35,322 bases of DNA from an uncultured Ignavibacteriales bacterium (GTDB taxonomy: Bacteria > Bacteroidota > Ignavibacteria > Ignavibacteriales > Melioribacteraceae). The first letter of the stretch is position 1; each line of letters starts with the position of its first letter. The position numbers and the translations under genes are program-made. Below, one piece after another: positions 1-8,207 of this stretch. The notes beneath the pieces were generated by a model, which searched no databases, was not told the DNA's origin, and saw only the letters and a list, made by a program, of their open reading frames with translations. The DNA lies in the NCBI GenBank assembly GCA_947311785.1, contig CAMZLW010000008.1, forward strand, positions 1 through 35,322. Reading direction: 5' to 3'.

Positions 1-120
1 CCCGCCTTAGCTGGAGTTAGGGATGAGAACCGTTTAGGTTAATGGATTATTGTTATCATCCCTTACTCCAACTTGAGCGATTCAGCATTTGTGCTTTTCT
101 AATGCTGAATTTGGGATAAA
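1..120. repeat. Left-edge copy of a two-hairpin intergenic repeat
   Basis: Bases 22-120 match the reverse complement of 35224-35322 at 97 of 99 positions; the mismatches are at 27 and 116. The element folds into two hairpins. Arm 10-30 pairs with 52-72 (18 of 21 pairs, 21-base loop), and arm 80-89 (ATTCAGCATT) pairs perfectly with 101-110 (11-base loop). Bases 1-21 continue the first hairpin, so the element probably starts at or before the window edge. It carries no ORF. It looks like a dispersed REP/MITE-type intergenic element, and the window may be a contig that broke at two copies of it. Confidence 0.85.
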
Positions 121-203
121 TCATGTTTAATAACTTTCGAGCAATTTTAATAATTGTAGTGTATGCTATTATTTTATAATTTTATAATTAAACTATTTGA
201 GTA

Positions 204-208
204 AAAGG
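204..208 (+). promoter_or_regulatory. Ribosome binding site of the GT39 gene
   Basis: AAAGG lies four bases before the ATG at 213 and supports that start. Upstream (about 170-190) the sequence repeats TTTTATAA twice. This could supply a -10 element, but no convincing -35 is seen. Confidence 0.5.
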
Positions 209-212
209 TACT

Positions 213-1718
213 ATGTTGATTTTGAACCAAGCATTTCTTTCATCCAAAAACAATTTTTATAAATTTATTGGAATTTTATTTGTAGCAAAACTGCTCTATC
301 TTTTCTTTATTCCTATAACTCCGCAAGAAGCTTATTATTGGTTTTATTCTCAAAATTTGGACTGGTCATATTTCGACCATCCACCAATGGCAGCCTACTC
401 AATATGGCTTGGAACAAATGTTTTTGGCGATAATATTTTTGGCGTAAAGTTTATGGCTGTTGTTTGGTATTTGCTTACAAATCTTCTGCTTTACAAAACT
501 GTTTTGCGATACGTTGAAAATTATTTGCCAAATCAAGATAAAAATGTATTAGCTTTTTTATCTGTTCTGTTGCTAAACCTTGCCTTGTTTACACATATTT
601 ACGCAATAACAATTGTGCCAGATACTCCACTAATTTTCTTTTGGTTGCTTGTTGTTTATGCAGTTCAAGAGAGGTTAATTAGTGGAAATAAAAACTGGTG
701 GTTGCTTGTTGGTGTTGCCCTTGGGTTAGCATTGGTAAGCAAATACACGGCTGTTGCAATTATTGGAGCAATATTTTTCTTCTTCCTTTTTTCATCAAAG
801 CACCGAAAAGAGTTGCTTTCCCCATACCCTTACTTGGCAATTATAATTGGCTTTGCAATTTTTGCTCCTGTTATTTATTGGAATTACGAACGTGGCTGGG
901 CTTCGTTTCTTTTTCAATCGGCAGAACGTGCAAATACAGTAAGCTCTTTACGCATTACATATATTTTGCAATTGTTTGCAAGTCAGTTATTTATGCTAAC
1001 CCCACTTCTTTTTGTTTATCTATTTAAAAGTTTTTCAACAGTAATTAGAAACTGGAAAGCTAAAGAAAATCTTCATCTTTATTTTTGGAGTGCAATAATT
1101 ATTATTGGTGGATTTACCCTCGTTAGCCTTACATCACTGGTTAAAATGAATTGGTTGCTTCCTGGGTTTCTTCCAATAATTGCAATTGTAGTTATAGTTT
1201 ACTCTAACTCATTTTTGAATCCAACCAAATTAATTAGAGTTGGTATTTGGTCATCTTTGGTTTTAGTTGTTGTTGCACACTTGGTAATGGTTGTTCCAAA
1301 CATTACACTTGGCAACGGAAACACTTGGAGCGGATGGGAAGACGCAGCCGATAAAGTATATAAAATTCAACAAGAACGTGGTGGCAACGAAAAAATCTTT
1401 ATATTTAGTAACGGATATAAAGCTGCATCGTTGATGAAATTTTATCTGCCCGACCAGCAAAATACTTATGCCGAAAATATTTACGGCAAGCGTGCATTAC
1501 AGTTTGATTATTGGGGAATTCCCCAAAGCCTAATAGGCAAAGATGCACTTTATGTGCGAAGCAACAGAACAGAATACGATGCTGACTTAAAAGAAATTAG
1601 AAAATATTTTGACTCTGTTGAAGAATTAGAAACTTTCGATTATAAATTTATTGATGGAAAATCAGCAAGAAAAATAATTTGTTATTATGCTAAAAACTAT
1701 AAAGGACAAAATAGATAA
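213..1718 (+). CDS. GT39/ArnT-like polytopic membrane glycosyltransferase
   Basis: A 501-residue integral membrane protein with about ten hydrophobic segments. The N-terminal loop after the first helix reads PQEAYYW (acidic residue 39), followed by YFDHPP (55-58). A PDTPLIFFW stretch follows near residue 135. This arrangement is typical of the PMT_2/ArnT-like family (GT39/GT83), in which an acidic residue in the first extracytoplasmic loop is catalytic. Such enzymes move a sugar from an undecaprenyl-phosphate carrier to a lipid, glycan or protein on the outer side of the inner membrane. The C-terminal ~130 residues form a soluble extracytoplasmic domain. The gene overlaps the next one, a GtrA-like protein, by 32 bases, which fits a carrier-sugar flippase plus transferase pair. 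The acceptor and the sugar cannot be read from sequence. Confidence 0.85.
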   Translation: MLILNQAFLSSKNNFYKFIGILFVAKLLYLFFIPITPQEAYYWFYSQNLDWSYFDHPPMAAYSIWLGTNVFGDNIFGVKFMAVVWYLLTNLLLYKTVLRYVENYLPNQDKNVLAFLSVLLLNLALFTHIYAITIVPDTPLIFFWLLVVYAVQERLISGNKNWWLLVGVALGLALVSKYTAVAIIGAIFFFFLFSSKHRKELLSPYPYLAIIIGFAIFAPVIYWNYERGWASFLFQSAERANTVSSLRITYILQLFASQLFMLTPLLFVYLFKSFSTVIRNWKAKENLHLYFWSAIIIIGGFTLVSLTSLVKMNWLLPGFLPIIAIVVIVYSNSFLNPTKLIRVGIWSSLVLVVVAHLVMVVPNITLGNGNTWSGWEDAADKVYKIQQERGGNEKIFIFSNGYKAASLMKFYLPDQQNTYAENIYGKRALQFDYWGIPQSLIGKDALYVRSNRTEYDADLKEIRKYFDSVEELETFDYKFIDGKSARKIICYYAKNYKGQNR

Positions 1719-2115
1719 GAATTTTATAATTAGGTTTATAAAATTTGGAATTGTAGGAACAAGCGGAATAGCAGTAAACACTGGCGTTCTGTGGTTGCTA
1801 AAGGGTTTGCTGGGCGTTCCACTTTCTGTAGCTCCAATTTTTGCCATTGGCACAGCGGTGTTTTCTAATTTTTTGCTTAACAATTATTGGACTTGGAACG
1901 AAAGTAAGCAAATCCGAAAACATAGTTTCATTCACAGATTGTGGCGTTACTATTTGGCAGCTTCACTTGGTGCTTTAATAAATTATATTACACTTTTATC
2001 TCTAACTAATTATTTAGATATCCATTATTTAATTGCAAACTTGACTGGAATTTTTCTTGGAATGGCATCTAATTTTATGCTTGGTGAGTTTTGGGTTTTT
2101 AAAGAGGAAGAGTAA
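1687..2115 (+). CDS. GtrA-like family membrane protein (probable polyprenyl-phosphate-sugar flippase)
   Basis: A 142-residue protein with four hydrophobic helices, the usual size and topology of GtrA (PF04138). Family hallmarks are RFIKFGIVGTSGIAVNTGVL near the N-terminus and a NFLLNNYWTW segment at the end of the second/third helix region. GtrA proteins are thought to flip undecaprenyl-phosphate-linked sugars so that a GT39-type transferase can use them outside the cytoplasm. Its start lies inside the upstream transferase gene (32-base overlap), suggesting translational coupling. No other Met precedes the conserved RFIKFG segment, so this start is preferred despite the overlap. Confidence 0.85.
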   Translation: MLKTIKDKIDKNFIIRFIKFGIVGTSGIAVNTGVLWLLKGLLGVPLSVAPIFAIGTAVFSNFLLNNYWTWNESKQIRKHSFIHRLWRYYLAASLGALINYITLLSLTNYLDIHYLIANLTGIFLGMASNFMLGEFWVFKEEE

Positions 2116-2154
2116 GTGCTAAGAATTTTTGGCATTGTGAATACAAAGGTTTTT

Positions 2155-2174
2155 GTTGAGTGAAGCAACTTTTT
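2155..2174 (+). terminator. Weak hairpin plus T-run after the GtrA gene
   Basis: GTTG (2155-2158) can pair with CAAC (2166-2169), followed by TTTTT. The stem is only four to five pairs, so this is a weak candidate. It sits 40 bases past the GtrA stop, between convergent genes, where a terminator is expected. Confidence 0.25.
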
Positions 2175-2284
2175 GATATAACAGGACACAATTTTTGTAG
2201 ATAACTTCATTTTCCTTTGTGGGTTAGCAACAACTAATTACTAATTGAAAATTATCGTTCTAAATAATTGGATACTCCGCAATT

Positions 2285-4705
2285 CTAAAATGCCAATGAG
2301 TTTATTCCAACAACAAATCTATTTTCGTTTGTGTGGTTTAGTCGCCAAGTGAATTCTATTTTTAATGGAAGTAGCTGATGCCCAATGCCAAAGCCAAGTT
2401 CGTATAGTGGCTCTATAAATTGTGGAAAAGAATTTTGGAATGAAATAGTATTCAAATTCTTTGATTCTTCAGAAATAGATAGCCAAGCAACATTAAAGTG
2501 AACATCCAAACTCAAACGAGCATCCTTTAAAAGTGGGATACGCAACATTTTAAAAAGTTCATCGTTAAACTTATACTGCGATGTAATTGTAAAAACCCTA
2601 TCGCCAAGCGAGCTAAAAATATTTACAGTTCTGAAAGAATAATCTTTTCCTAAAGGGGAAATGTTACCAGGTAGTGCCGTAATTAACTGGTAGGGAATTG
2701 CATTAGATGAATAAAATCCCTTAGCGTTAATAATATATTTTGTTGATTTGAATGAGTTAATATGGGCGTACAAATTAAGTTTGTAAATCTGAAAATTGAG
2801 ATTGCTACTCATTTTTGATTTGTTGCTAAACACAATTTCGCCATCAATAGTAAAATAGGATTTCCCCTGCGAAGTCCGTCTTCTGTAGTATCCATCTTCA
2901 ATATATTTTCTAAAATCTAATTTGAAATTTGTGGAGAGTGTTACAACTGTTCCTTCAAAAATTTGTTTGCTTGGCTCGTATAAATCATCTCTTTTGAAAA
3001 ACGAAAACTCTGTATTAACAAAACTATTTTTATCAGTTCTATTTTGGAAACCAAATCCTAAATCGAGAACTGGAAAAACGGCTCCAGTAATATTAAAATT
3101 AAAGCCATTGGAGTAGAAATAATCTCTAAAATCGTAGTGAGCAAAAAGTGATGTTAGCGTTGATAGAAAATTCCCATATTCATCCGATTCGCTAAATAGA
3201 ATATCTAAATTATTAAATACACTTAGTGAAATTTTTGTTGTACGGTATTTGCCAAGTAGATATTTGGCAGAAAAATTCCACTTAAATTTTTTATCGGAAA
3301 ACCCATAGTTAAAATAAATTGTACTTGAAAGTCTTTTGTTTAGTGGGTCTTTGTAGTATAAGCCTCCATTTAATGCATGCCCTTCAACTTTGTTAAAATG
3401 ATATAGGGTTAAAGTTCCTATTGTGGAAAAATTTTCATTTAACCATGTTTTAGTTGAAAGCCACGAAAATCTGTTGCTAAATGTTTGAGGTATAGCTTCG
3501 GTGCTATCAATTCGGTTATATGCTTTTACCTCTTCTAGCGAGTTAGGAATTTTTTGATTATTACGCCAATAGCTCGAATCCATTTTGTCGGCATTGGGCA
3601 AAATTTTAAGAACCACCATGTCGAAATAATCGTCATCAATTGTTGTATTAATATTGTAGTTGTATAAAACAGATTCAATATCAAAACCAAACTTTGCCAT
3701 ACCTAAAACATTTCCACTAACAAAAAGGCGGTAATCGATAGGCATATAAATTGAATTTTGATAAGGTAGATATTGCTGAATTATATTTACGTGTGAAAAA
3801 ATTCCACCAGGATTTGCAGCATCGTTTAGCTGAACATCAAGTTTAATTAAATTAAATGTGCTATCGGTAATATATAAAAATCCGTAAAAGCCTGGGTTGG
3901 ATTTGTAATCTGGCTCAAACTGAATTTTAAATATTGCTTTATTATCTATTGCAAGAGTATCTTTTATTAAGTAGTAATAATAGTCCAAAGCATTATCTGC
4001 TATTGGGCTTACAAGTTCTCTTCCAAAAAACTGGATATCGTCCGAGTAAAAATTTTGAATCATTTTTCCACCAGTTAGCAAATTAACTGATGAAGGAAAA
4101 TTTGCAGATTGTTTTTGAGCCACAATTTCTTCTTTGTAATTGTTTGGCTTTTTAAAAAAGCCTCTACTTTCATTTTCTAAAATTCCAGTAATTTTTAATT
4201 GAGCAGTATCCTTTATTCCAAGTCCAAGAGTTACATTGTTGGACCCAGCAGTTATATCTTGGGTAGTTTTAATTATCCCTTTTGTATAAGCATCAAACTG
4301 ATACGAATTTATTTTTTTGTTTCGTTGGTGTTTTGTGTTAATTGTTCGTCTAATAATTTCGAGAGCAGGATTTTCTTGTGGCAATACTGTAACTTCCTTT
4401 AGCTCTACCGAAGTACGATTTAGCTTAAAGTTTATTGGAATATTCATATTTACATGAAGCGAAATGGTATCTGTTTTATATCCAATGTAGGATGCAACTA
4501 ATTTGTATTTTCCCTTTTTGAGGTGTAGTAAATATTTGCCATCCACGTTTGCTGAGGTACCTTGTGTAGAATTTAATATTTGAATATTTGCAAAGGCTAA
4601 CGGACGCTTTGCATTTCTATCGGTAATAGTGCCTTCAATTGTAAATAACTGACCAAATAGAATTGTTGGAAGTAGAATTATGCAAATTGATAAGAGTTTA
4701 ATCAT
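2285..4705 (-). CDS. DUF5686-type outer-membrane protein with N-terminal carboxypeptidase-regulatory-like domain
   Basis: An 806-residue protein. Residues 1-19 are a signal peptide ending in LFGQ. Residues ~22-105 form a CarboxypepD_reg-like beta-sandwich, with a TITDRNAKRPLAFANIQI stretch and later ASYIGYKT, as in TonB-dependent receptors and DUF5686 proteins. The rest is rich in alternating aromatic/hydrophobic strands and ends in ..GINSLAF, a C-terminal Phe as in outer-membrane barrels. This layout matches the DUF5686/carboxypeptidase-regulatory family of Bacteroidota, whose role is not established. It is monocistronic: convergent with the GtrA gene and separated from the pilin-like operon behind it by 335 bases. 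The family call is confident; the function is unknown. Confidence 0.8.
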   Translation of the reverse strand: MIKLLSICIILLPTILFGQLFTIEGTITDRNAKRPLAFANIQILNSTQGTSANVDGKYLLHLKKGKYKLVASYIGYKTDTISLHVNMNIPINFKLNRTSVELKEVTVLPQENPALEIIRRTINTKHQRNKKINSYQFDAYTKGIIKTTQDITAGSNNVTLGLGIKDTAQLKITGILENESRGFFKKPNNYKEEIVAQKQSANFPSSVNLLTGGKMIQNFYSDDIQFFGRELVSPIADNALDYYYYLIKDTLAIDNKAIFKIQFEPDYKSNPGFYGFLYITDSTFNLIKLDVQLNDAANPGGIFSHVNIIQQYLPYQNSIYMPIDYRLFVSGNVLGMAKFGFDIESVLYNYNINTTIDDDYFDMVVLKILPNADKMDSSYWRNNQKIPNSLEEVKAYNRIDSTEAIPQTFSNRFSWLSTKTWLNENFSTIGTLTLYHFNKVEGHALNGGLYYKDPLNKRLSSTIYFNYGFSDKKFKWNFSAKYLLGKYRTTKISLSVFNNLDILFSESDEYGNFLSTLTSLFAHYDFRDYFYSNGFNFNITGAVFPVLDLGFGFQNRTDKNSFVNTEFSFFKRDDLYEPSKQIFEGTVVTLSTNFKLDFRKYIEDGYYRRRTSQGKSYFTIDGEIVFSNKSKMSSNLNFQIYKLNLYAHINSFKSTKYIINAKGFYSSNAIPYQLITALPGNISPLGKDYSFRTVNIFSSLGDRVFTITSQYKFNDELFKMLRIPLLKDARLSLDVHFNVAWLSISEESKNLNTISFQNSFPQFIEPLYELGFGIGHQLLPLKIEFTWRLNHTNENRFVVGINSLAF

Positions 4706-5040
4706 ATCTTTTTTTTTGTTAAAATAAATTATTGCTTTGTCTTAAACTTTGAAAATAATGAATATTTTGTATCACCCAATATACGAGTTCTCTATAAAAA
4801 AGCTATATTAAAAGGCTTTGCAGAACCCCAAAAGTTATTCTGAATTTTTACGCTAAGTTCATCCAAGTATATTTCAGAATTTTCATTTATAGCATGAATC
4901 TGTGCTAACAGATGCTGAAATACTTCAACAAGTTTAGCACACCGCATTTTGGCAAACTCACTTCGAGAGCCTCAGTGCAACACAATGCACCGCAAGTTCA
5001 ATATGACGCATTTTCTTTGGTTATGTAAAACCTTATATTA
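4706..5040. other. Gene-free stretch with clustered hairpins
   Basis: No credible ORF is present. Three inverted repeats cluster here. ATTCTGAA (4837-4844) pairs with 4873-4880. TGTGCTAA (4901-4908) pairs with 4934-4941 and encloses a second stem, 4913-4919 with 4924-4930 (six of seven pairs, 4-base loop). GTGCA (4975-4979) pairs with TGCAC (4986-4990). The stretch lies upstream of the DUF5686 gene (5' region on the minus strand) and downstream of the pilin-like operon. It may be decayed dispersed-repeat material, a terminator region or a structured RNA; sequence alone does not decide. Confidence 0.5.
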
Positions 5041-6438
5041 TTATTGTCCAGGCTTAATTTTCTTTTTTTCTAACCAAGTTACAACTTCCCATTTTTTTGT
5101 ATCAGGGAAAAATGGTGCAACAAATCTTTGAACACGTTCATCGTAATCTTGTACAAAGCGGTATCCTTCGTACGGACCAGAAGAGTGGTAGTGTGCAGTA
5201 ACTCTTACCGTTTTAGATGTAATTCCACCCAGAATTTTCCAACTAGCAAGGTGGTGATCGTTAGTAACCAAGTTGGCATCGGGACCTACGTTACCGTTAA
5301 GTGCAAACATTGTTGCTTGTGTAGTAATATCGTTATGCCTTGTGTCGCTATTATATTGTAGCCTTATATTTTCTTCGGCAACTAAGCCTAGCATATCATC
5401 GGGCAGTGGATAGGTTGATGGATCGTCGTTATAGCTATAAACTATATCATCTGTTTGATAAATTGTGCCACATCCAGACTTACCACGCTTACTTGCAACA
5501 ACTGTTGCCTGCCCATTTAGTACCCCTTTTACAAACACATTCCCTCGTTCAACAAAAATCATCCCATTTGGCGATAATGTTGTGAGTGGAACAGTAGATT
5601 CGGCAGACCAACTACCAGCACCAATTTTTTGTTGGAATTTAACATCGCCAGTTGCCAAAAATTCGAGCCTAACTTGAGTTTGTTGATTAGTGTTTGTAGT
5701 ATCCGTAAATACTCTACCGTTAGAAACCGCAGCAGCGTGCATGCCAGTAGTATCAAATTGTAGTGGAATATCAACTCCAGTATTGTAACCACCTTGAAAT
5801 TCGGGAGGTGGGGGATTATTGTACGTTGTTAATCCATTTTGCGAAGTTACTTTTCCTGTAAAAACTGGTGAACCCCAAGTTTTAAGAACACCTTGTGCAT
5901 GGAATGGACCGCTGAAAGTATCGCCTGTAGCTGGAATTGCTGTAATTTGATTATAAAAATTTCCATACTTTGCAAAAGAACTTGGTCTTAAAACAATAAC
6001 TACTTCATTTTCTAAAATATCTTTATCGGGCATTGATGCAGTAATTGGTGTAACACCATTAATGTGATAACGCGATTGTGCGTATATTGCAACTAGTTTG
6101 TTCAAAAATGGATTTTCAACTTCATCTCCGTTTGGAAGGGTTAATACTGTATCTGAAGATGTAGGAACAGTTGATGTTCTAATTGTTTTAATGGTATAAT
6201 CGCCACCATTAAATTGAACTTTTTCATAGTTATTATTATCTGTCCAGTTTTTATCCAAAAAAAGTTTGTTTGCGGCAATGTTTGCAGCACTAACTGCAAT
6301 GTTATACGATTGTGCATTGGCAATATACTCCGACACATTATCAATTGTTCTAGTTGAAAGAGAGTTATATCTATGCCCAAACATCAAAAAAATAGTACTG
6401 AAAGCTAATACTAATAAAATTGCTCCTTTTCCACCCAT
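5041..6438 (-). CDS. PilX/DUF4900-like pilin-type protein
   Basis: A 465-residue protein starting Met-Gly-Gly-Lys-Gly, then one hydrophobic helix (about residues 5-20), then a long soluble region. The helix-to-head transition (IANAQSYNIAVSAANIAANKLF) resembles PilX-type minor pilins. Residues ~150-330 carry the look of DUF4900: GPFHAQGVLKTWGSPVFTGK, then a FVERGNVFVKGVLNG stretch, then IYQTDDIVY and DDMLGLVAEENIRL. DUF4900 proteins often sit with type IV pilus genes. The head is predicted to be beta-rich. There is no standard pilin leader; if a prepilin peptidase acts, the leader is just Met-Gly. It is the last gene of a three-gene operon, nine bases after the preceding stop, with GGAG eight bases before the ATG. 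Confidence 0.6.
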   Translation of the reverse strand: MGGKGAILLVLAFSTIFLMFGHRYNSLSTRTIDNVSEYIANAQSYNIAVSAANIAANKLFLDKNWTDNNNYEKVQFNGGDYTIKTIRTSTVPTSSDTVLTLPNGDEVENPFLNKLVAIYAQSRYHINGVTPITASMPDKDILENEVVIVLRPSSFAKYGNFYNQITAIPATGDTFSGPFHAQGVLKTWGSPVFTGKVTSQNGLTTYNNPPPPEFQGGYNTGVDIPLQFDTTGMHAAAVSNGRVFTDTTNTNQQTQVRLEFLATGDVKFQQKIGAGSWSAESTVPLTTLSPNGMIFVERGNVFVKGVLNGQATVVASKRGKSGCGTIYQTDDIVYSYNDDPSTYPLPDDMLGLVAEENIRLQYNSDTRHNDITTQATMFALNGNVGPDANLVTNDHHLASWKILGGITSKTVRVTAHYHSSGPYEGYRFVQDYDERVQRFVAPFFPDTKKWEVVTWLEKKKIKPGQ

Positions 6439-6447
6439 GATAAACTC

Positions 6448-7032
6448 CTATCTTTTATTCCTATTTCTGGATGACATTCTAATTTGTCTCCATGCAGTTT
6501 TCGAGTATGTTGTATCGTAGCCGTATGCATCTTCTATTTCTATATCAATTTGTATAGTTTCAATATTGCCTAACCCAACTGTTACTGGGGTTGTAATGGT
6601 ATCTCCAAAAATAGTAAAGTATGATAATTCAAATTTTGTAATTCCCATATTGGAAGATAATGGAGTACTGCCGTTTACACTTCTGTATAATAATCTGTCT
6701 TTAGGATTTGGGGTGTTAGGTAGTTCGCTTGCAGGGCCTATTGTATAGTTAATAGTGTCTCCATCAACCAAAAAAGAGATTGATGTGCTATCGGCTAAAG
6801 TAATTGCAGGAGCGGAAGGGTCGGCATTAGCCCAATCGGAGGTATATCCCATTTGTCTAAAATCGAATTCAATTAATTTAACTACATCAACAAGGTTATT
6901 TTGTAAAACTGCATCGCCAGTAAAAATATACGAATTTCGCACACTTGCATCGTTTAACCTAAGCAAAATCATAAGTAGTAAGCCACCTATAACGGTAGAA
7001 CCTAAAATATCTAAAAGTGTACTAAATCCCAT
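6448..7032 (-). CDS. PilW-like minor-pilin-type protein
   Basis: A 194-residue protein. The N-terminus MGFSTLLDILGSTVIGGLLL resembles a pilin start (Gly, then Phe, then an acidic residue near position 5-6, here Asp, then a hydrophobic helix). The next part reads LQNNLVDVVKLIEFDFRQMGY, closely recalling the PilW pattern in which a conserved D-[IF]-RQ-A/M-GY follows the first helix. The remainder is a beta-rich head ending in an Arg/Lys tail. Classical pilins have Glu at +5, so this protein is divergent. A GAGG ribosome site precedes the ATG, and the gene is nine bases from both neighbours in the operon. Confidence 0.6.
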   Translation of the reverse strand: MGFSTLLDILGSTVIGGLLLMILLRLNDASVRNSYIFTGDAVLQNNLVDVVKLIEFDFRQMGYTSDWANADPSAPAITLADSTSISFLVDGDTINYTIGPASELPNTPNPKDRLLYRSVNGSTPLSSNMGITKFELSYFTIFGDTITTPVTVGLGNIETIQIDIEIEDAYGYDTTYSKTAWRQIRMSSRNRNKR

Positions 7033-7041
7033 TATTTCCTC

Positions 7042-7587
7042 TTAAAAAGCAAAATTACTTTGAATAACCGACATAATAATTGTATCAGGAGTAGCTTTGT
7101 AGGTAGTGTTAGCCATTACTTTGGATGTAATTTTTACAATCAATTTTTTATGCCAAGTTTTACTGGCAACATAAACACTTGGATTATTTGAATTTACATA
7201 CCCAACTTGGCAGTTAACATCAAAATAATCTGAAAACATACCACGAAAAGGATTTCGTGAAATTAAAGTATCTTGAGTGTTAAAGCTTAATCCGTTAAAA
7301 TCATCAAAATCATTAAATGTCTTATAGGTCTCTCCAGTTTCTGGACCTAAAGTGGAGGAAAGATCGCTCAAGTTAGTAATTACAACCGTTGTATCTACAG
7401 AATATTCATCAAAAGCTTTGCCAATAGCTTCTTCAATAATTGATGCAGCCACAGAAATGCCTTGCAGTTTAACCTTAGATTCTAAAAGAACATTATCTGT
7501 TAATAGAAATCCGTTAGTAACCCTAAGAACCACTAGTGAAAGTAACACTAATGCAGCTAAAGTTATCATCATTTGTCCAGTTCCCAT
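7042..7587 (-). CDS. Pilin-like protein with Met-Gly start, first gene of the operon
   Basis: A 181-residue protein. MGTGQ is followed by a hydrophobic helix (about residues 6-26) and a soluble domain with VASIIEEAIGKAFDEYS, then alternating strands. It shares the Met-Gly plus hydrophobic-helix layout with the two downstream genes, which is why I group it with them. It lacks the Glu-5 of classical type IV pilins and has no other family signature I recognise. It begins the operon facing the intergenic region that also precedes the giant-protein gene on the other strand. It could be a major or minor pilin-like subunit, or simply a small anchored protein. Confidence 0.5.
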   Translation of the reverse strand: MGTGQMMITLAALVLLSLVVLRVTNGFLLTDNVLLESKVKLQGISVAASIIEEAIGKAFDEYSVDTTVVITNLSDLSSTLGPETGETYKTFNDFDDFNGLSFNTQDTLISRNPFRGMFSDYFDVNCQVGYVNSNNPSVYVASKTWHKKLIVKITSKVMANTTYKATPDTIIMSVIQSNFAF

Positions 7588-7941
7588 CTCACAATCTCAT
7601 TGTTTAATGTAAGAGACTATCAATTATCGTGCTAAACATATTATAGGTTTTCTACTACTAATTACAGAGTAATTTTCAATTTCAATTATCAAAATCTTCC
7701 TAAATATTAAAGATATCGGAAAATAATTTTGAGGAATAACAATTATCTACTGGCTACAGAAAGACTTTTGGTTTTTAACATAAGTTTAAAAGTAGATGTG
7801 GTAAAAACTAGATGTAATTTTTACAAGTTTGCAGGAAAATATTTCTGATTGGGATTTTTAATAACGCATTATCTTGTGTTATGCAAAGCCTTCAATCCGA
7901 TTTAAAACAAAGAAGCTGCTAATACGCGAATAAAAGCAATC

Positions 7942-7961
7942 CGTGAATTAGTGGCTTTTCT
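7942..7961 (+). repeat. Dispersed intergenic phrase, copy 1
   Basis: CGTGAATTAGTGGCTTTTCT here closely matches CGTGAATTGGTGGCTATCT at 30110-30128. Fifteen of the first 16 bases are identical, and both lie in non-coding sequence. This looks like a short repeat family scattered between genes. Confidence 0.5.
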
Positions 7962-7999
7962 ATTCTAAAATGTGCTTTTTCATAAAAGCGATATATCTT

Positions 8000-8025
8000 C
8001 AATTCTCAATTCTCAATTCTCAATT
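8000..8025 (+). repeat. 7-base tandem repeat (CAATTCT)
   Basis: CAATTCT occurs three times in a row (8000-8020), followed by the partial copy CAATT. It lies about 185 bases upstream of the giant-protein start. It could vary in copy number by slippage. Confidence 0.8.
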
Positions 8026-8207
8026 AGTTCCTTGTGTCCTAAATCACTATTTTATTGTATCACATCAATATGGGATTGATATTCAAAAATCATTGTTATA
8101 ACTTGCTATTGTAAACGAATATATAAAGTTTAAAATATTAAACAGTGATGGTTTTACTAATGAAAAAAAATAAAAAACATTTAATAATAGATAATGGACT
8201 AAATAAA

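Larger units (their letters stand above)
7588..8207. other. Long divergent intergenic region
   Basis: About 620 bases separate the pilin-like operon (-) from the giant-protein operon (+), strongly AT-rich and without a credible gene. It holds a 7-base tandem repeat (8000-8025), a dispersed phrase at 7942-7961 that recurs near 30110, and a small palindrome ATCAAT/ATTGAT (8064-8069 with 8075-8080). Both operons must be driven from here. TATAAT-like boxes exist on each strand (minus strand over 7640-7645; plus strand TATAAA at 8122-8127), but neither has a convincing partner box. Confidence 0.6.

Noticed and set aside
7860-7960. tRNA or small-RNA gene in the divergent intergenic region
   Set aside because: No cloverleaf arms or T-loop consensus were found; the sequence is AT-rich with short repeats.
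8000-8025. CRISPR-like repeat
   Set aside because: The unit is 7 bases with no spacers; it is a simple tandem repeat.
8145-8207. GTG/ATG starts upstream of 8208 for the giant protein
   Set aside because: They would put 21 mostly polar residues before a clean signal peptide. The ATG at 8208 fits secretion better, though its ribosome site is weak.
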